Shown here piece by piece: positions 1-10,800 of a stretch of DNA of 64,000 bases. The notes below the pieces were generated by a model, which saw only the letters and a program-made list of their open reading frames with translations, made no database searches and was not told the DNA's origin. Position 1 is the first letter of the stretch. Every line of letters starts with the position of its first letter. The stretch is from Marchantia polymorpha subsp. ruderalis (Eukaryota > Streptophyta > Marchantiopsida > Marchantiales > Marchantiaceae), in assembly GCA_037833965.1 (NCBI GenBank), contig AP031353.1:5086501-5150500 (forward strand), given 5' to 3'. The translations under genes were made by a program, and so were the position numbers.

Positions 1-3000
1 TTCCAGAGTTGCCATTGTGAATAAAGAGACCCAAGGCTCTTTCCTTGGGGGCTTTTCTGTCATTTGGCTTATCTTGACTGTGAACCTGTGTCCATTGTGC
101 CGTGCGCTGGTGTGTGATCCGGGCATCGAGCAGAGTGCGCTCATGTTTGTAGAAGTTATCGCATCGGGAGTTGTGAGTGTTCAACTTGAATGTTCTTAGT
201 AGCTGTGTGCTCCTTGGGATTTAAGCAAATTCGAGGTTGGGTATTTGGGTCAGTGAGTCGGGATGTATGCAATGCTGGGAAGTTTTCCCCCTAAAATATG
301 AGTGTGGGGTTTAGTTGAAAAATTACAGTTGTAAGTAAAATTGATTACGATAATACTGGATTGATCATGGCTTTGAAATAATCATATTTCATGTGTGAAA
401 TCTCATGTTGATGTATGTTTATAATCTTCATTTAAGTTATTATCTTTAAGTTAATGATAATTTTGATAAAATTTAAATATACAAAGAATCATACAGTTTT
501 ATTTATTCAATATAATTAAAAAAATTGACTATGTAAGAAATAAAAGTGAACATTAATTTAAAACATCTACCTAGCATGTACACACAATTTATTACTTGGA
601 GGTTTAACCATTAAATTTCATATGGATTTTGTATCAATGAATGATTATTTTGAAAAGAATTGAATAAATCAAATCTTGATAAAGTATTTCATTTCAAAAA
701 TATATTAGAATTTTATAAAGAATTGGTATTTAAAAAATTAAAAAATTAAACTAAGAAGTTTTGTTTATCTTTTTATTCAAAAAAGAAGACAAAATGAATT
801 TAGTTGTACAATTGAAATATGAGTTTACAATTAATCAATCAATTAAATTCGAAGCCTGTAGTAAGCATTAGATTCCAAAAATATCACAATGAAAAGTGTT
901 TGCAATTAATCACAAGATCTGTGAAAAACCAAATTCAATTTGGATCGTAATATCTGATGAACTGCAAGGTACATCAACATGACCTGCACACGTCAATCTT
1001 CTGATAAACATCATGTGTACTTGTGATTGAAAATTGAGTGATTTGCATAATTCTTGCATATAGGTTAATATGAAGATTATATAGTGTATTTAAAAAACTG
1101 CGAAATAAATAAACATTATTTATTTATGCTTCATCCTATTAGCCTAAGCCGCAGTATACTAAAAAGCATACTAAACCAACTGGAATCTGAACTAATTGAA
1201 TCTAATTAAATTAAATCGGATTGACTTTTTGTGCCATATTTTGCTACCGTAACTCTTTTATTGGTACATGAAATGACTTAAATTTAAAATTGTTCAACCT
1301 AGGTCTCTATCTCTCACTAGCGTGTAAACAAAACTCAGTAAACCAAGTACCAATTAAGTAAAGAAAATAAGATTAAACGAAGCTGAAAATCATCATATTT
1401 CAAAAGAAATCAAATCCAAATTTACTAAATATTCCAATCCAATATATATTTAGGTAATGGTAGGTAATTTAGTGGTAACGTGGAAATTTTGTGTTTGATA
1501 TTTTCTGTGAGGTCTCGATTTTTTTATATTTAAACACATAATTTATAATTTTCAATATTATACATGACATAATATAGATATGATATTAGATATAAAAAAA
1601 ATATTTCAAATCATGGAAGCTTAATTTTTTGCATACATCAAGCATTTAGTTTTTTTATTAGATGTTAACAGTTCAAATTCGTAGTAATATAACGATTTAC
1701 ATTGAAGTCTTCTTCAAATAAATGTGGGATATTCTTATGAAACATTTTGGTTTCGTAATTAAGGTTAAAAATAGTTTGTGAAGGTTTCTTAACATGATTA
1801 AAAAATGAATATATTTATGTTTGAATAGTGAAAATTTATTCGATTTATGTAATTTATATCAAGAAATTTGATTCTCTTTATATTAACTTTTTACACAAAC
1901 CTTTTGGATATGTTTCATTGTAAAGGATTAACATATATTCTTATCTCCGAGAAATATAACTAAAGAAAATTATCCTAAACATTTCCATTGAGAGTTTTTT
2001 ATTGTTAATCTAATTTGTTTCTAACATTATATTAAAAAAAAAAACACTAACTCCTTATTCATTAAACTTCAAGAAAATGAAACTCTAAGTTTGATTGCAA
2101 TCAAAACAGCATGAACAATTGTGACTGAAAAAGATGAAGAATCATATGGAGAATTTCATTATGTTGACATCATCCACTCAAATTGTACCACACGAGTAGA
2201 ATGGTTCCAAATGTTACTCGAGCACGGGCTCTGAAGATTGAATTGAATTTATTCTTGGTAGTCATGTACATATCCAACTGCGATCAGAAAACCTGTAATA
2301 CGTTTTACGACAAAGAATTGCTCAAGAGTCGAACTTCAACCGACCAGTTTATGATGAACAGAGAGATAATAATGGCATGCAGGTGTCAGAGTGACAGAGC
2401 CCATCATGATAGCATCACTGATTAGTCAACCTGTGCCAAATCAGCTCCAGATTTATCACAACGCTGTGTGGCTGTTTTCGTCTTGTAAAAATTTAGCGAA
2501 ACCGGCAATTTCAAAAGAATTTGAAATCTCCTTGAATAGATAATCCTTGAAATCTCCACGGGATTCGCAATCGGTTCTGTTGTTGTAGGTCAGAATTGTA
2601 GATGATCCATGTATTTCCATTCACCGATGCAGAGCTAACGTCCAGGCTGATCTACTCTTGCTAGACCAATTCGAGATATCGGTAAGAAGGTTCTGTAGGG
2701 AGTTAGCGCAACGAGAAGAAACGCAGTAATGCATCGCATCAGATTCATCGCAGATCTCGACCCTAGATTCAACATCCTTCGAACTCGGGAAGAGACTTCT
2801 GGCTGAAAACGAACTCTGGAGTTAACTCTGATCCCCTCTCGATGGAATAAGTGATCACGTGTCAGCAGATTCACATTCCGCCTGAAGAGATGTTTGAGAA
2901 AATTGCCGAAAGTCGAATCGTCGATTGACATTCGTTCCAGATTTTGCGTAGACTCCAACAATGCAGTACGCGAGTTCGCACAATGAAGCCGCCTTCTGAC

Positions 3001-6000
3001 ATCGAGCGGAGCACACTTGGGCCACTGCCACCGGACAATCTTTCGAACCGCGTAACCACAAGGGCCGGATTTAGCAACGTGGTCGATCTTAATGATGGAG
3101 CAGAGGCCTCTTTCGGTGGAGAGTACAGCCTCCTCCTCATCAGCTGACTGTTTCAGCAATCGTACACAACCCCGAACGTATTCAGTTATCTCGAAATTTG
3201 AGTATATCCAGAGAGAGAGAGATCGGTTTCTCACATGTCAGTGAGCAAGATCCATCTGCCGATGTGAAAATAATAATAATGTCTAGGCCAAGTGACAGAT
3301 ATTAATGACCTTAGTAGGAGCCCCAGACAGAGAGCAGTTCAGAGTATACTCAGTCGATCCGAATGCTTTTAGTATACGATTTCCATGACATCATTGATAT
3401 TTTCCCCGGCAGTGAGGTGGAAGACTATGCCACTCGTTTTCTCCTGAACCTTCGGGAGATCCACATGTGGAGGCTGGAGCTGTTGCAGTTGCTTCAGCTG
3501 TATATTCCATTGCCACGGGCAAGGAGTTGAACGGCCTTCGTGTAGCTACCCCTAAGGAAACCTTTCTGAACTCCAAAGACCGTTTTCAAAGGTCTTCGGA
3601 TCAAATTGGATCAGAAGGAAGAACAGATTATCGTTTAGATCATACAGTACTCGAAATCTCGGGAGCTAGAGCTACTTGTTGAGCAATCATTGCAAGTGCA
3701 GTAGAGAATATTGGAATCGTTCGGGCGTTCAAAGCCCTCAGTTAGTTATTGGAGCTGCTACGAACGGGACTACTCTTTGCTCGGGTGATAAATTCATGGA
3801 CTTGTAGCGAGAGAACTTGCTCACTTTTTGCAAACATTCCCTTTTTATGCGTGGCGAGACTGCAATGGATTCAAGTGTGCACGTCCTTCTTTGCCTTGTG
3901 GATATGTTTTGGAATCACACCCCCTCACATCCTTGTTATGAAGTTTTGATGACTGGCATGCATGACAACCCGCCAACTAAATTGCCGTTGTCCTCGAGCT
4001 CTAGGAACGAAATTGGTAGACGCAGACCACTTAACTAATGACTGCCACTAAAATGGATTCCGAATCATGAGAGCTGGAACTTACACATTCATATCTGCAA
4101 CTCCAGGCAACAGAACGGGACGTCATAACGATCTTCGAGCTTTTGAGTGAGAACACTTTTGCTTCAGAGGAATGTGAGTATGTTTTCTATCGGATCTCAT
4201 GGTTAAGTCTACGTCGAGGATTTCCTCCCCGGCGAACATGGACTCGGGGAAAAGCTCGTGGACATACGAGATTGAAACTTTGACCTGAGGTAAGTTTCGG
4301 TATCAAAAGTGACGACTTCACGCACAATCTCCCTCGGGCTAAGAATTGTTTTGTCCGGTAGTTGGTGAATTATACGAACATGCTCAAAGCGGACGTAGTT
4401 GAAAAGACGGAAATTGTCAACTTGTTGTCACCGCCATTCGCCGGAGGTCGAGGAGAAATTGAAACAGCTGAGGTCACAGGTTGGTTGGTGGGGGCGAAGA
4501 CACTGGGCAAAACTTTGAGCATTGTCAGCAACGATGTTCCGGGCGCCCTTCAGTTCGTGATAGCCAGTCACATCCCGCTTCCTGTCCCTGCAACTGTCTT
4601 GGACTGTACCTTGAACCATGCGTCTCGTGTACATTGCATCAAAATGTGCTGACACAAAATTCATCCCCTGCATCGGAACTAAGTGCTGCAATCAGGCTCA
4701 GCTGCAACCGGAAACGTTAAACTTCCCCCGCACAGCATGAGTAGACAGGCGCCACGGAGTAGACATGGCCGGGCTCGAACTTGATGTCATTCATCAATAA
4801 CGCTAAACCACTGCACAGTCTCAGGGAGACAGGTGTAGAAGAAACATCTGATTTGGCTGCTCCCAAAATTACGAAGCAGGAATAAAGTGAAATGGACTGC
4901 TATAGTACGAATGCGCTATGTTGGAGGATTACTACAGTACGATTCTGTCACATCGGCAGAGTGACAGCGATTGGACCTGGCCTTTGACGAAGTAGCACGG
5001 TTCGTGCCGGTAAGGGAGACGAGGATAGCACCATGATACGGACGAAAAAGATAAAGTATGATTCTGTCAGTGATCTGGCCGAGTCAGTGGTGTTTCATGT
5101 ACGGAGCGAAAGGACTCGTCGTCCCAGAATCTTGTGGAGGCATACAATGCTCGCTCCTCTCCTCTCGAGGGTGATTAAATACGTCGGCCATAGATACACT
5201 ACCGTGTCGTGGAAACGTTACATCTGCATTCTGCTTTCTGTCAGTGACATACAGTGCACCTTGCTGTAACGACCTCTCGGTTGCTGATTCGCGCCATCGG
5301 CTCAGTGTACTGGATGTAGACCTGCTGGTCACTAAACTCATCTGCATTAGGGAGAGTCAGACTTGGCCGAGATGTTTGCCTGGGCAGACCTCTCGGAGCT
5401 CTATCTCCCTCCCCGTCTGTCTGGACATTCACTAGATAGCCGGATAGCTCTAAAATTCCCACATGAGTCGCTCCTCCACCGAGTTTTTCTGCATGGCTCT
5501 AAGTTGGAGTCATGCATGAACCAGAGGGTGTATTCAGAAGTTCGTCCAGTCCTGCCTCGTCTGTGGGAACAGAGTAGGTGTGACCATATAGGCCTGTCAG
5601 ATCTTTACGATGAACTGAACTGTACGTAACATGATGATTTCTCAGAACTCATTGCACTTAGGACTATCATCTCGAGACGATCGAGCTAAAACTAGACATG
5701 ACTTATGATTGGGCTCCAAATGGAGGTTCCAAATTCGTCCCTGTCCGTTTGATATCTAATTTTGAGCGAGTCCTTACAACATCAGCAAAGACTGACGTTC
5801 ACAACAAGAACAGATGAATGGGCCTCAAGCTCAGATGGAAATTTGTGTAGTTCGAGAATGGAGCAGCATTGGCGTGTGATCTTCTGTCCTTGCAGATGGG
5901 AATTTGATCCGAAAACCAGGGAGATGGTATTTGGAGAATGTTTGTACGTTGGTGACGAATATTAGCAACATTACTTCATCTGGATAGGCATATGTGATGT

Positions 6001-7122
6001 CTGAAATGATCAAAATGACTGAACATTCAGTTGGAATGCTAGCAAAGTAGAACCACCTTATAAAGCGTATAAACGCTATCTACCGCAAGCCCTACTTGCT
6101 TTCTGTGCGGAAGGAATTTTGTAGATGGTATTTTCAGATGCAAACATAATGCGACCTGATCCCTTTGATTCTATCGATATCGACAGCCAACATGTGGAGG
6201 ACATTTTGGTGGAGATTCGACTGTAGACACTTGCCTACGTTAAGGACATGAGAGAGGATATGGAGGCAGGTGCATCTGTTGACCTTGATACGGATACAGT
6301 AGTTCTCAGCCTAATGAGAAGAAGGGGGCAGAGACTTTATGGCAGTTTACAGAATCAATAAAAGTTCTTAGCTTACCGCATACGATCAGTCATAAGCATT
6401 CTTCAGCAGTGCGATCGGACGTGGAAACACAGATCTCACTCCAGCGGTCCAGCTCACGCGGAGTTTCGAGGGACCCGCATTAGAGGGACTTGGTGATCGA
6501 GAAGGAGAATCAGGAATAGGCTTTGGGTGCACTGCATCGAAGTGTACTTGGGAGAGCCACGTGCGCATACCGTCAAGTTTCGCAGAACCATGTGGCAACT
6601 GATTTTCCAGCGACCCTAGGCCTACGCTTCGACACGCACCTGCCAAGGGTTGGGAGGGCGGACTAATGGATGAGAAAATTCACGATGCAGGACAGTCAAT
6701 GCCCGTGACAAAGTTCAGATGTCGAAAGGCGATGCGTTTCTCCCAAGGACACGGCGTGACATCATCGCTCGGACCGCAGCGCGACCAACTCATGACGGAT
6801 GCCGGGGCCAGACTGAGCTGAGCACTCGCTCTCTCACTCAGCGTGCAGTGTTTGAACGTCGGAAATCTCCGCGAGGATCGAGGGAGTCCGTAGCTGCAGC
6901 TGGTCGATCGATTCTGGGATGTTTTGCAGCTGCCATGAAGCGATGAGCTGCAATGCCCAGAGTCGCGACTGGCGGAGCAGAGTAACATGTCGAGGAAGAG
7001 CTCCGAGGCGAAGGAGGTCGAATTTGCAAGCTTCGTCCTCGTTCTGAAGCAGGACGCAGACCTTCGCTCGATGAACTCGGATTCTCACATGTGAGTCTTC
7101 GATCTTCGCGGCGTCCTCGGAT
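1..7122. other. Gene-poor left flank with an AT-rich block
   Basis: I see no supported gene here. About 300-2160 is strikingly AT-rich, with runs of A and T and no long reading frame, unlike the mixed composition of 2180-7100. Short frames exist on both strands, the longest being about 199 codons on the minus strand at 2635-3234, but none shows a motif, splice-site pattern or family resemblance I recognise. The AT-rich part could be old transposon sequence decayed by methylation-driven C-to-T change; that is inference. The last few hundred bases lead into the ankyrin gene and presumably hold its promoter, but no clear TATA box decides a start. Confidence 0.5.
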
Positions 7123-10100
7123 ATGGAGTCTCCCGAGCACGCGCTGGCTCCGTCGGCATCAGCGGAGCGGGTGCTGCGAATGGAGGAATCGCAGCTCGAG
7201 GTCGACAAGGGGAAGAGGTATCTCGTGTACAGAGATGGCGTGGAGTCGGGGATCAGAGATCTCAAGAGGGCGCAGGCGATCAAAAGGTTCGAGCATCCGC
7301 ACGGGGACACGTCCAAGGCCAAGATCAAGGGGTCGCTGTGGGGCTTGTCGGTGCTGCCTCCGCAGGCCAGATCGGCCAAGAATGTGCAGCGCGTGCAGGA
7401 GCAAGTGTTCGGGAATTTCTGGAGCGTTCCGCCGCTGCGCTGGGCCACCATCACGGGCAACATCAGCGCCATGATCAAGCTGCGGAGGATGCTCGGCGAC
7501 GCGGCATTCCTCGAGCTCCTGAACCTCGTGACCACGAGCGAGGAAGGCATGAACTGCTTGCATCTGGCGGCCAACAGAGGCCAGTGCACCGAGATCAACA
7601 AGCTGTTCCAGCACTGGGGGCGACGCCTGAGGGAAATCGTGGGGCGAGCCCTGCAGCGTGCGTACGGGGACGTCTTATCCTTCCTCCTCTCGGTTCCAGC
7701 CATCGACTTGAATGCCATAGACGCGGACGGGAACACTGCTCTGATCCTCGCCTCGTCCTGCGGCCATTGGGAGGCGGTGGAGATTCTCCTCGAGGCATCC
7801 GCGCACACCGGGGTCCTGAACAAACGAGGTCTGAATTGCCTCCATGCCGCTGTGTCGGAGGGTCATGTCAGCGTGGTGAAGAAGCTCTTGGAGAAAGTGG
7901 GCAGGACGAGGGCGAAATTCGTGAATTCCAAAGCCAGAGGCGATTTCGAGTGGACGGCATTGCACTACGCGGTGGCGAGGAATCGCATCCAGGTGCTCAG
8001 GCTGCTCCTCGAGGATCCCAACGTGGACGTGGACGCGCAGGATGGGAAGAAATGCACCGCCCTCTTCATCGCGTCGAAGCTGGGCAACCTCTCTGCCGTC
8101 ACAGCTCTCCTCACCAAGGGCGCCAACCGATTCCTCGCGGACGAGGAACGCAGGAATTGCCTGCACATCGCGGCGTGCAATGGGTACCTGGACGTGCTGA
8201 GGGAGCTCCAGAGCTCGTCAGACCTCGGCATCGACCTCGACCTCGACGACGACCTCTTGCCCGGCACGACGGACGTCTCGAACGACGACGAACTGGCGTC
8301 TCAGATCGGCACGGACGAGGAAGCCCTCGAGAAATCGCCCGAGCGCATCCTTGAGAACGAGGACGAGGGCCAGAAATTCGGATTCGCGTCGGAATTCGAT
8401 CGCAGCAGCCGCAACCGGATCGACCCGGACGTGCTGGCCAAATCGCGGAGGACGTCCGAGCTGCTGATCGAGGCAGCCTCCAAAGGGCGGGACGATGTGG
8501 TGCTCTGGCTGCTGGAGAGCGTGGGGCTGCATGTGGACGCCGAGGGCGAGGAGAAGAACACGGCCTCGCTGATCGAGTTCGAGAAGGGCCACACGCTGAC
8601 AGTCGAAATGCTGTCGGGATTCGGGGTGAATGTGGACGTGCAGGACGAGGACGGCAACACGGCGCTCATCCTCGCGTGCAAGAAGGGCCATACCTCGACA
8701 GTGGACATGCTGCTGCGCAAGGGGGCTGACATTCTGGTCTCGAATAACGAGGGCCTCAATTGCGTGCACCAGGCCGCCATCGAGGGCTTCTCGGACGTGC
8801 TCAAGGTGCTTCTGGAGGACGACGGCGACGCCGAGTACTGGAACGGCGAGTCGCTCCCTCTGGACCTGACGGCGGACCCGGGCCGCTTCTCGGTCCGCCT
8901 CGAGGCCATGCGCATGCGGGCCACGGCGACCGGCTCGACGCTCCTGCACATGGCCGCCCGCGGCGGTCACCCGGTCGCCACCGTCGTCCAGCTCCTAGGC
9001 GCCTACCTTAAACTCAACCTGAAGGTGCGCGGTTTCAACCGGCACCCGCGCGACCGGGTGGTCGTGCCCGCGTTCCTCCAGCTGGTGACGGACGAGGTCG
9101 CGAGCCAGCGTAGGGCCCACTTCTACTCCGAGGGCGCTCGGGGCGTCCGGTCCGACGGGTTCGAGCCCGAGGACCCCGGGTCCGAGCGGTCGAGCGTGCA
9201 CAAGACGCTTCTGGCGCATTTTATGTCGGCGCGCGACGACGTGGAGTGGCGCGAGAATCTCCTCGCCAGCAGCGAGCGCTACGGCGGGTACCGGCGGCTG
9301 GCGCAGGAGTTCGTCGACGCGTACGCGAGCGCCATTGCCTTCAGCAACGAGAAGGACTTGCGCCAGCGGACGTTCCTGCACGACGTCGCGGAGAGGGCGG
9401 TGGGGCAGAGCGCGACCCCCTGCGCCGGCGCCAGCGGCAAGTGCTCCGTAGGGGCGCTGCTGGAGTTCGTCACGATCGATGTGCACGCGGCCGACGGGCG
9501 GGGCGAGACGCCGCTGCACATCATGACGCGGCAGGGTGACCTGTGCATACTCCGGCACATCTTCGAGTCCGGGCGCACGCCCGACATGCTGCTGCGCAAC
9601 GACAAGGGCGAGTCGCCGTGCAACATCGTGTGGATCGAGAGCTGGAGTCACATGTTCCGCGGCGGGGGCGAGCACGTCGCGTCCAAGTGCCACAACCTGG
9701 TTGGCGACGAGGAGCGCGACTGCCGCCACTGTGCGACCTGGAAGTTCCTCGAGGCGCAGGTGCTGAAGAAGTTCCTGGCCGACGATAGCAAGCCCAACGT
9801 GGAGAACATCATCGCGGGCTTCCTGCGCTACCTGCGCGAGGACCTCGAGCGACGGCGCATTCCCGAGTACAGCGTGCGCGACGAGTTCCTCCGCGACGGG
9901 CACTCGGGCGGGCTGACTCTGCTGCACTACCTCGCCTGCCGGGGCCTGGCCGCGCCGCTGCAGGAGCTGCTGCTAAAGAAGAGGTTCCGCCGGCTCATCA
10001 ACCGGCGCTACGACTGCAACGGGCAAACGGCGTTGCACTTCGCCATCGTCGGCCGCAACATCGACTGCGTGCGCGTGCTGCTGGCCGAGACGCTGGTGCG

Positions 10101-10800
10101 GCGCAACGTCGAGGACGGGCTGTCGCGAACGCCGTGCGAGCTGCTGTCGGAGATTCCGCAGTCGCCCTTCACGTCCACGGTCAAGGACATCGAGGCGCTC
10201 ATGCTGCAGGACGACGACGTCAAGGTGTTCCTGGACAAGCAGTACCGCGACCGCCAGGTGCACGTCGATGCGGGGAACACGGCGCTGGTCGGAGCCGCCC
10301 TCATTGCCAGCGTGACATTCGTCGGGTGGCTGCAGACCCCTTTGGGGTACACGCAGGACCAGCAGATCGACAGTCAGGACTTCTCGGCCATAGAACAGCA
10401 TACAAGTGTCCAGGTCTTCTGGCTCTTCAACAGCTTGTCCTTCTTCTACGCCATCGCCACGCTGGTCAGCGGCGCCGGCGCCGTTCTGCCGGCTCCGCAC
10501 GGCCAGTTCATCGCCAAGGAGGTGCGCCTCATGCGAATGCGGCTCGTGCTCACGTCTTTTCTCCTGGTCATCTCCATCGTTTGCGTGCTCTGCGCTTTTA
10601 CGGCAGCCGGAGTCGGCGCCCTGCCGCCCATCTCCAAATACCGCAAACTCATGATCGCCACTTCCCTCGGCGGCGTGGTTTGCGTTTTCGTGATTTGCGC
10701 CTACTTCCGGCAGTGGATCGACATTCTCAGTCGCGACAGTTCGAGATTTTGTTTGATGTTCCAGAAAAATATGCAGCGACGGGGGGCGGAGTTCGGCTGA
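7123..10800 (+). CDS. Ankyrin-repeat protein with C-terminal PGG membrane domain
   Basis: An intronless 1225-residue frame. Ankyrin repeats are clear at about residues 125-370 (TALILASSCGH, NCLHAAVSEGH, TALHYAVARN, TALFIASKLGN, NCLHIAACNGY). An acidic linker follows (about 370-440), then more repeats (TSELLIEAASKG, TALILACKKGH, NCVHQAAIEGF, LLHMAARGGH). Looser repeats lie near residues 790-1000 (ETPLHIMTRQGD, LTLLHYLACRG, QTALHFAIVGRN). From about residue 1045 comes a PGG domain (GNTALVGAALIASVTFV) with four hydrophobic segments near 1053-1070, 1095-1118, 1139-1162 and 1175-1195. This is the layout of plant ACD6/ITN1-type proteins, plasma-membrane or endomembrane proteins tied to defence and stress signalling. 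Plant members are usually about 500-700 residues, so this one is long. The start is the first ATG of the frame. The gene is much more GC-rich than its flanks, most so at 8800-10250, which also opens long shadow frames on the other strand. The exact role is unknown. Confidence 0.92.
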   Translation: MESPEHALAPSASAERVLRMEESQLEVDKGKRYLVYRDGVESGIRDLKRAQAIKRFEHPHGDTSKAKIKGSLWGLSVLPPQARSAKNVQRVQEQVFGNFWSVPPLRWATITGNISAMIKLRRMLGDAAFLELLNLVTTSEEGMNCLHLAANRGQCTEINKLFQHWGRRLREIVGRALQRAYGDVLSFLLSVPAIDLNAIDADGNTALILASSCGHWEAVEILLEASAHTGVLNKRGLNCLHAAVSEGHVSVVKKLLEKVGRTRAKFVNSKARGDFEWTALHYAVARNRIQVLRLLLEDPNVDVDAQDGKKCTALFIASKLGNLSAVTALLTKGANRFLADEERRNCLHIAACNGYLDVLRELQSSSDLGIDLDLDDDLLPGTTDVSNDDELASQIGTDEEALEKSPERILENEDEGQKFGFASEFDRSSRNRIDPDVLAKSRRTSELLIEAASKGRDDVVLWLLESVGLHVDAEGEEKNTASLIEFEKGHTLTVEMLSGFGVNVDVQDEDGNTALILACKKGHTSTVDMLLRKGADILVSNNEGLNCVHQAAIEGFSDVLKVLLEDDGDAEYWNGESLPLDLTADPGRFSVRLEAMRMRATATGSTLLHMAARGGHPVATVVQLLGAYLKLNLKVRGFNRHPRDRVVVPAFLQLVTDEVASQRRAHFYSEGARGVRSDGFEPEDPGSERSSVHKTLLAHFMSARDDVEWRENLLASSERYGGYRRLAQEFVDAYASAIAFSNEKDLRQRTFLHDVAERAVGQSATPCAGASGKCSVGALLEFVTIDVHAADGRGETPLHIMTRQGDLCILRHIFESGRTPDMLLRNDKGESPCNIVWIESWSHMFRGGGEHVASKCHNLVGDEERDCRHCATWKFLEAQVLKKFLADDSKPNVENIIAGFLRYLREDLERRRIPEYSVRDEFLRDGHSGGLTLLHYLACRGLAAPLQELLLKKRFRRLINRRYDCNGQTALHFAIVGRNIDCVRVLLAETLVRRNVEDGLSRTPCELLSEIPQSPFTSTVKDIEALMLQDDDVKVFLDKQYRDRQVHVDAGNTALVGAALIASVTFVGWLQTPLGYTQDQQIDSQDFSAIEQHTSVQVFWLFNSLSFFYAIATLVSGAGAVLPAPHGQFIAKEVRLMRMRLVLTSFLLVISIVCVLCAFTAAGVGALPPISKYRKLMIATSLGGVVCVFVICAYFRQWIDILSRDSSRFCLMFQKNMQRRGAEFG

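Noticed and set aside
2635-3234. Minus-strand frame of 199 codons
   Set aside because: Arg/Ser-rich with no domain, no strong start context and competing frames on both strands.
4009-4036. Stretch GAAATTGGTAGACGCAGACC resembling the D-arm of tRNA-Leu
   Set aside because: No anticodon stem, T-arm or acceptor pairing follows; it is a partial resemblance only.
6834-7823. Minus-strand frame of 329 codons across the ankyrin gene start
   Set aside because: It overlaps the real coding frame and shows no domain; GC-driven shadow.
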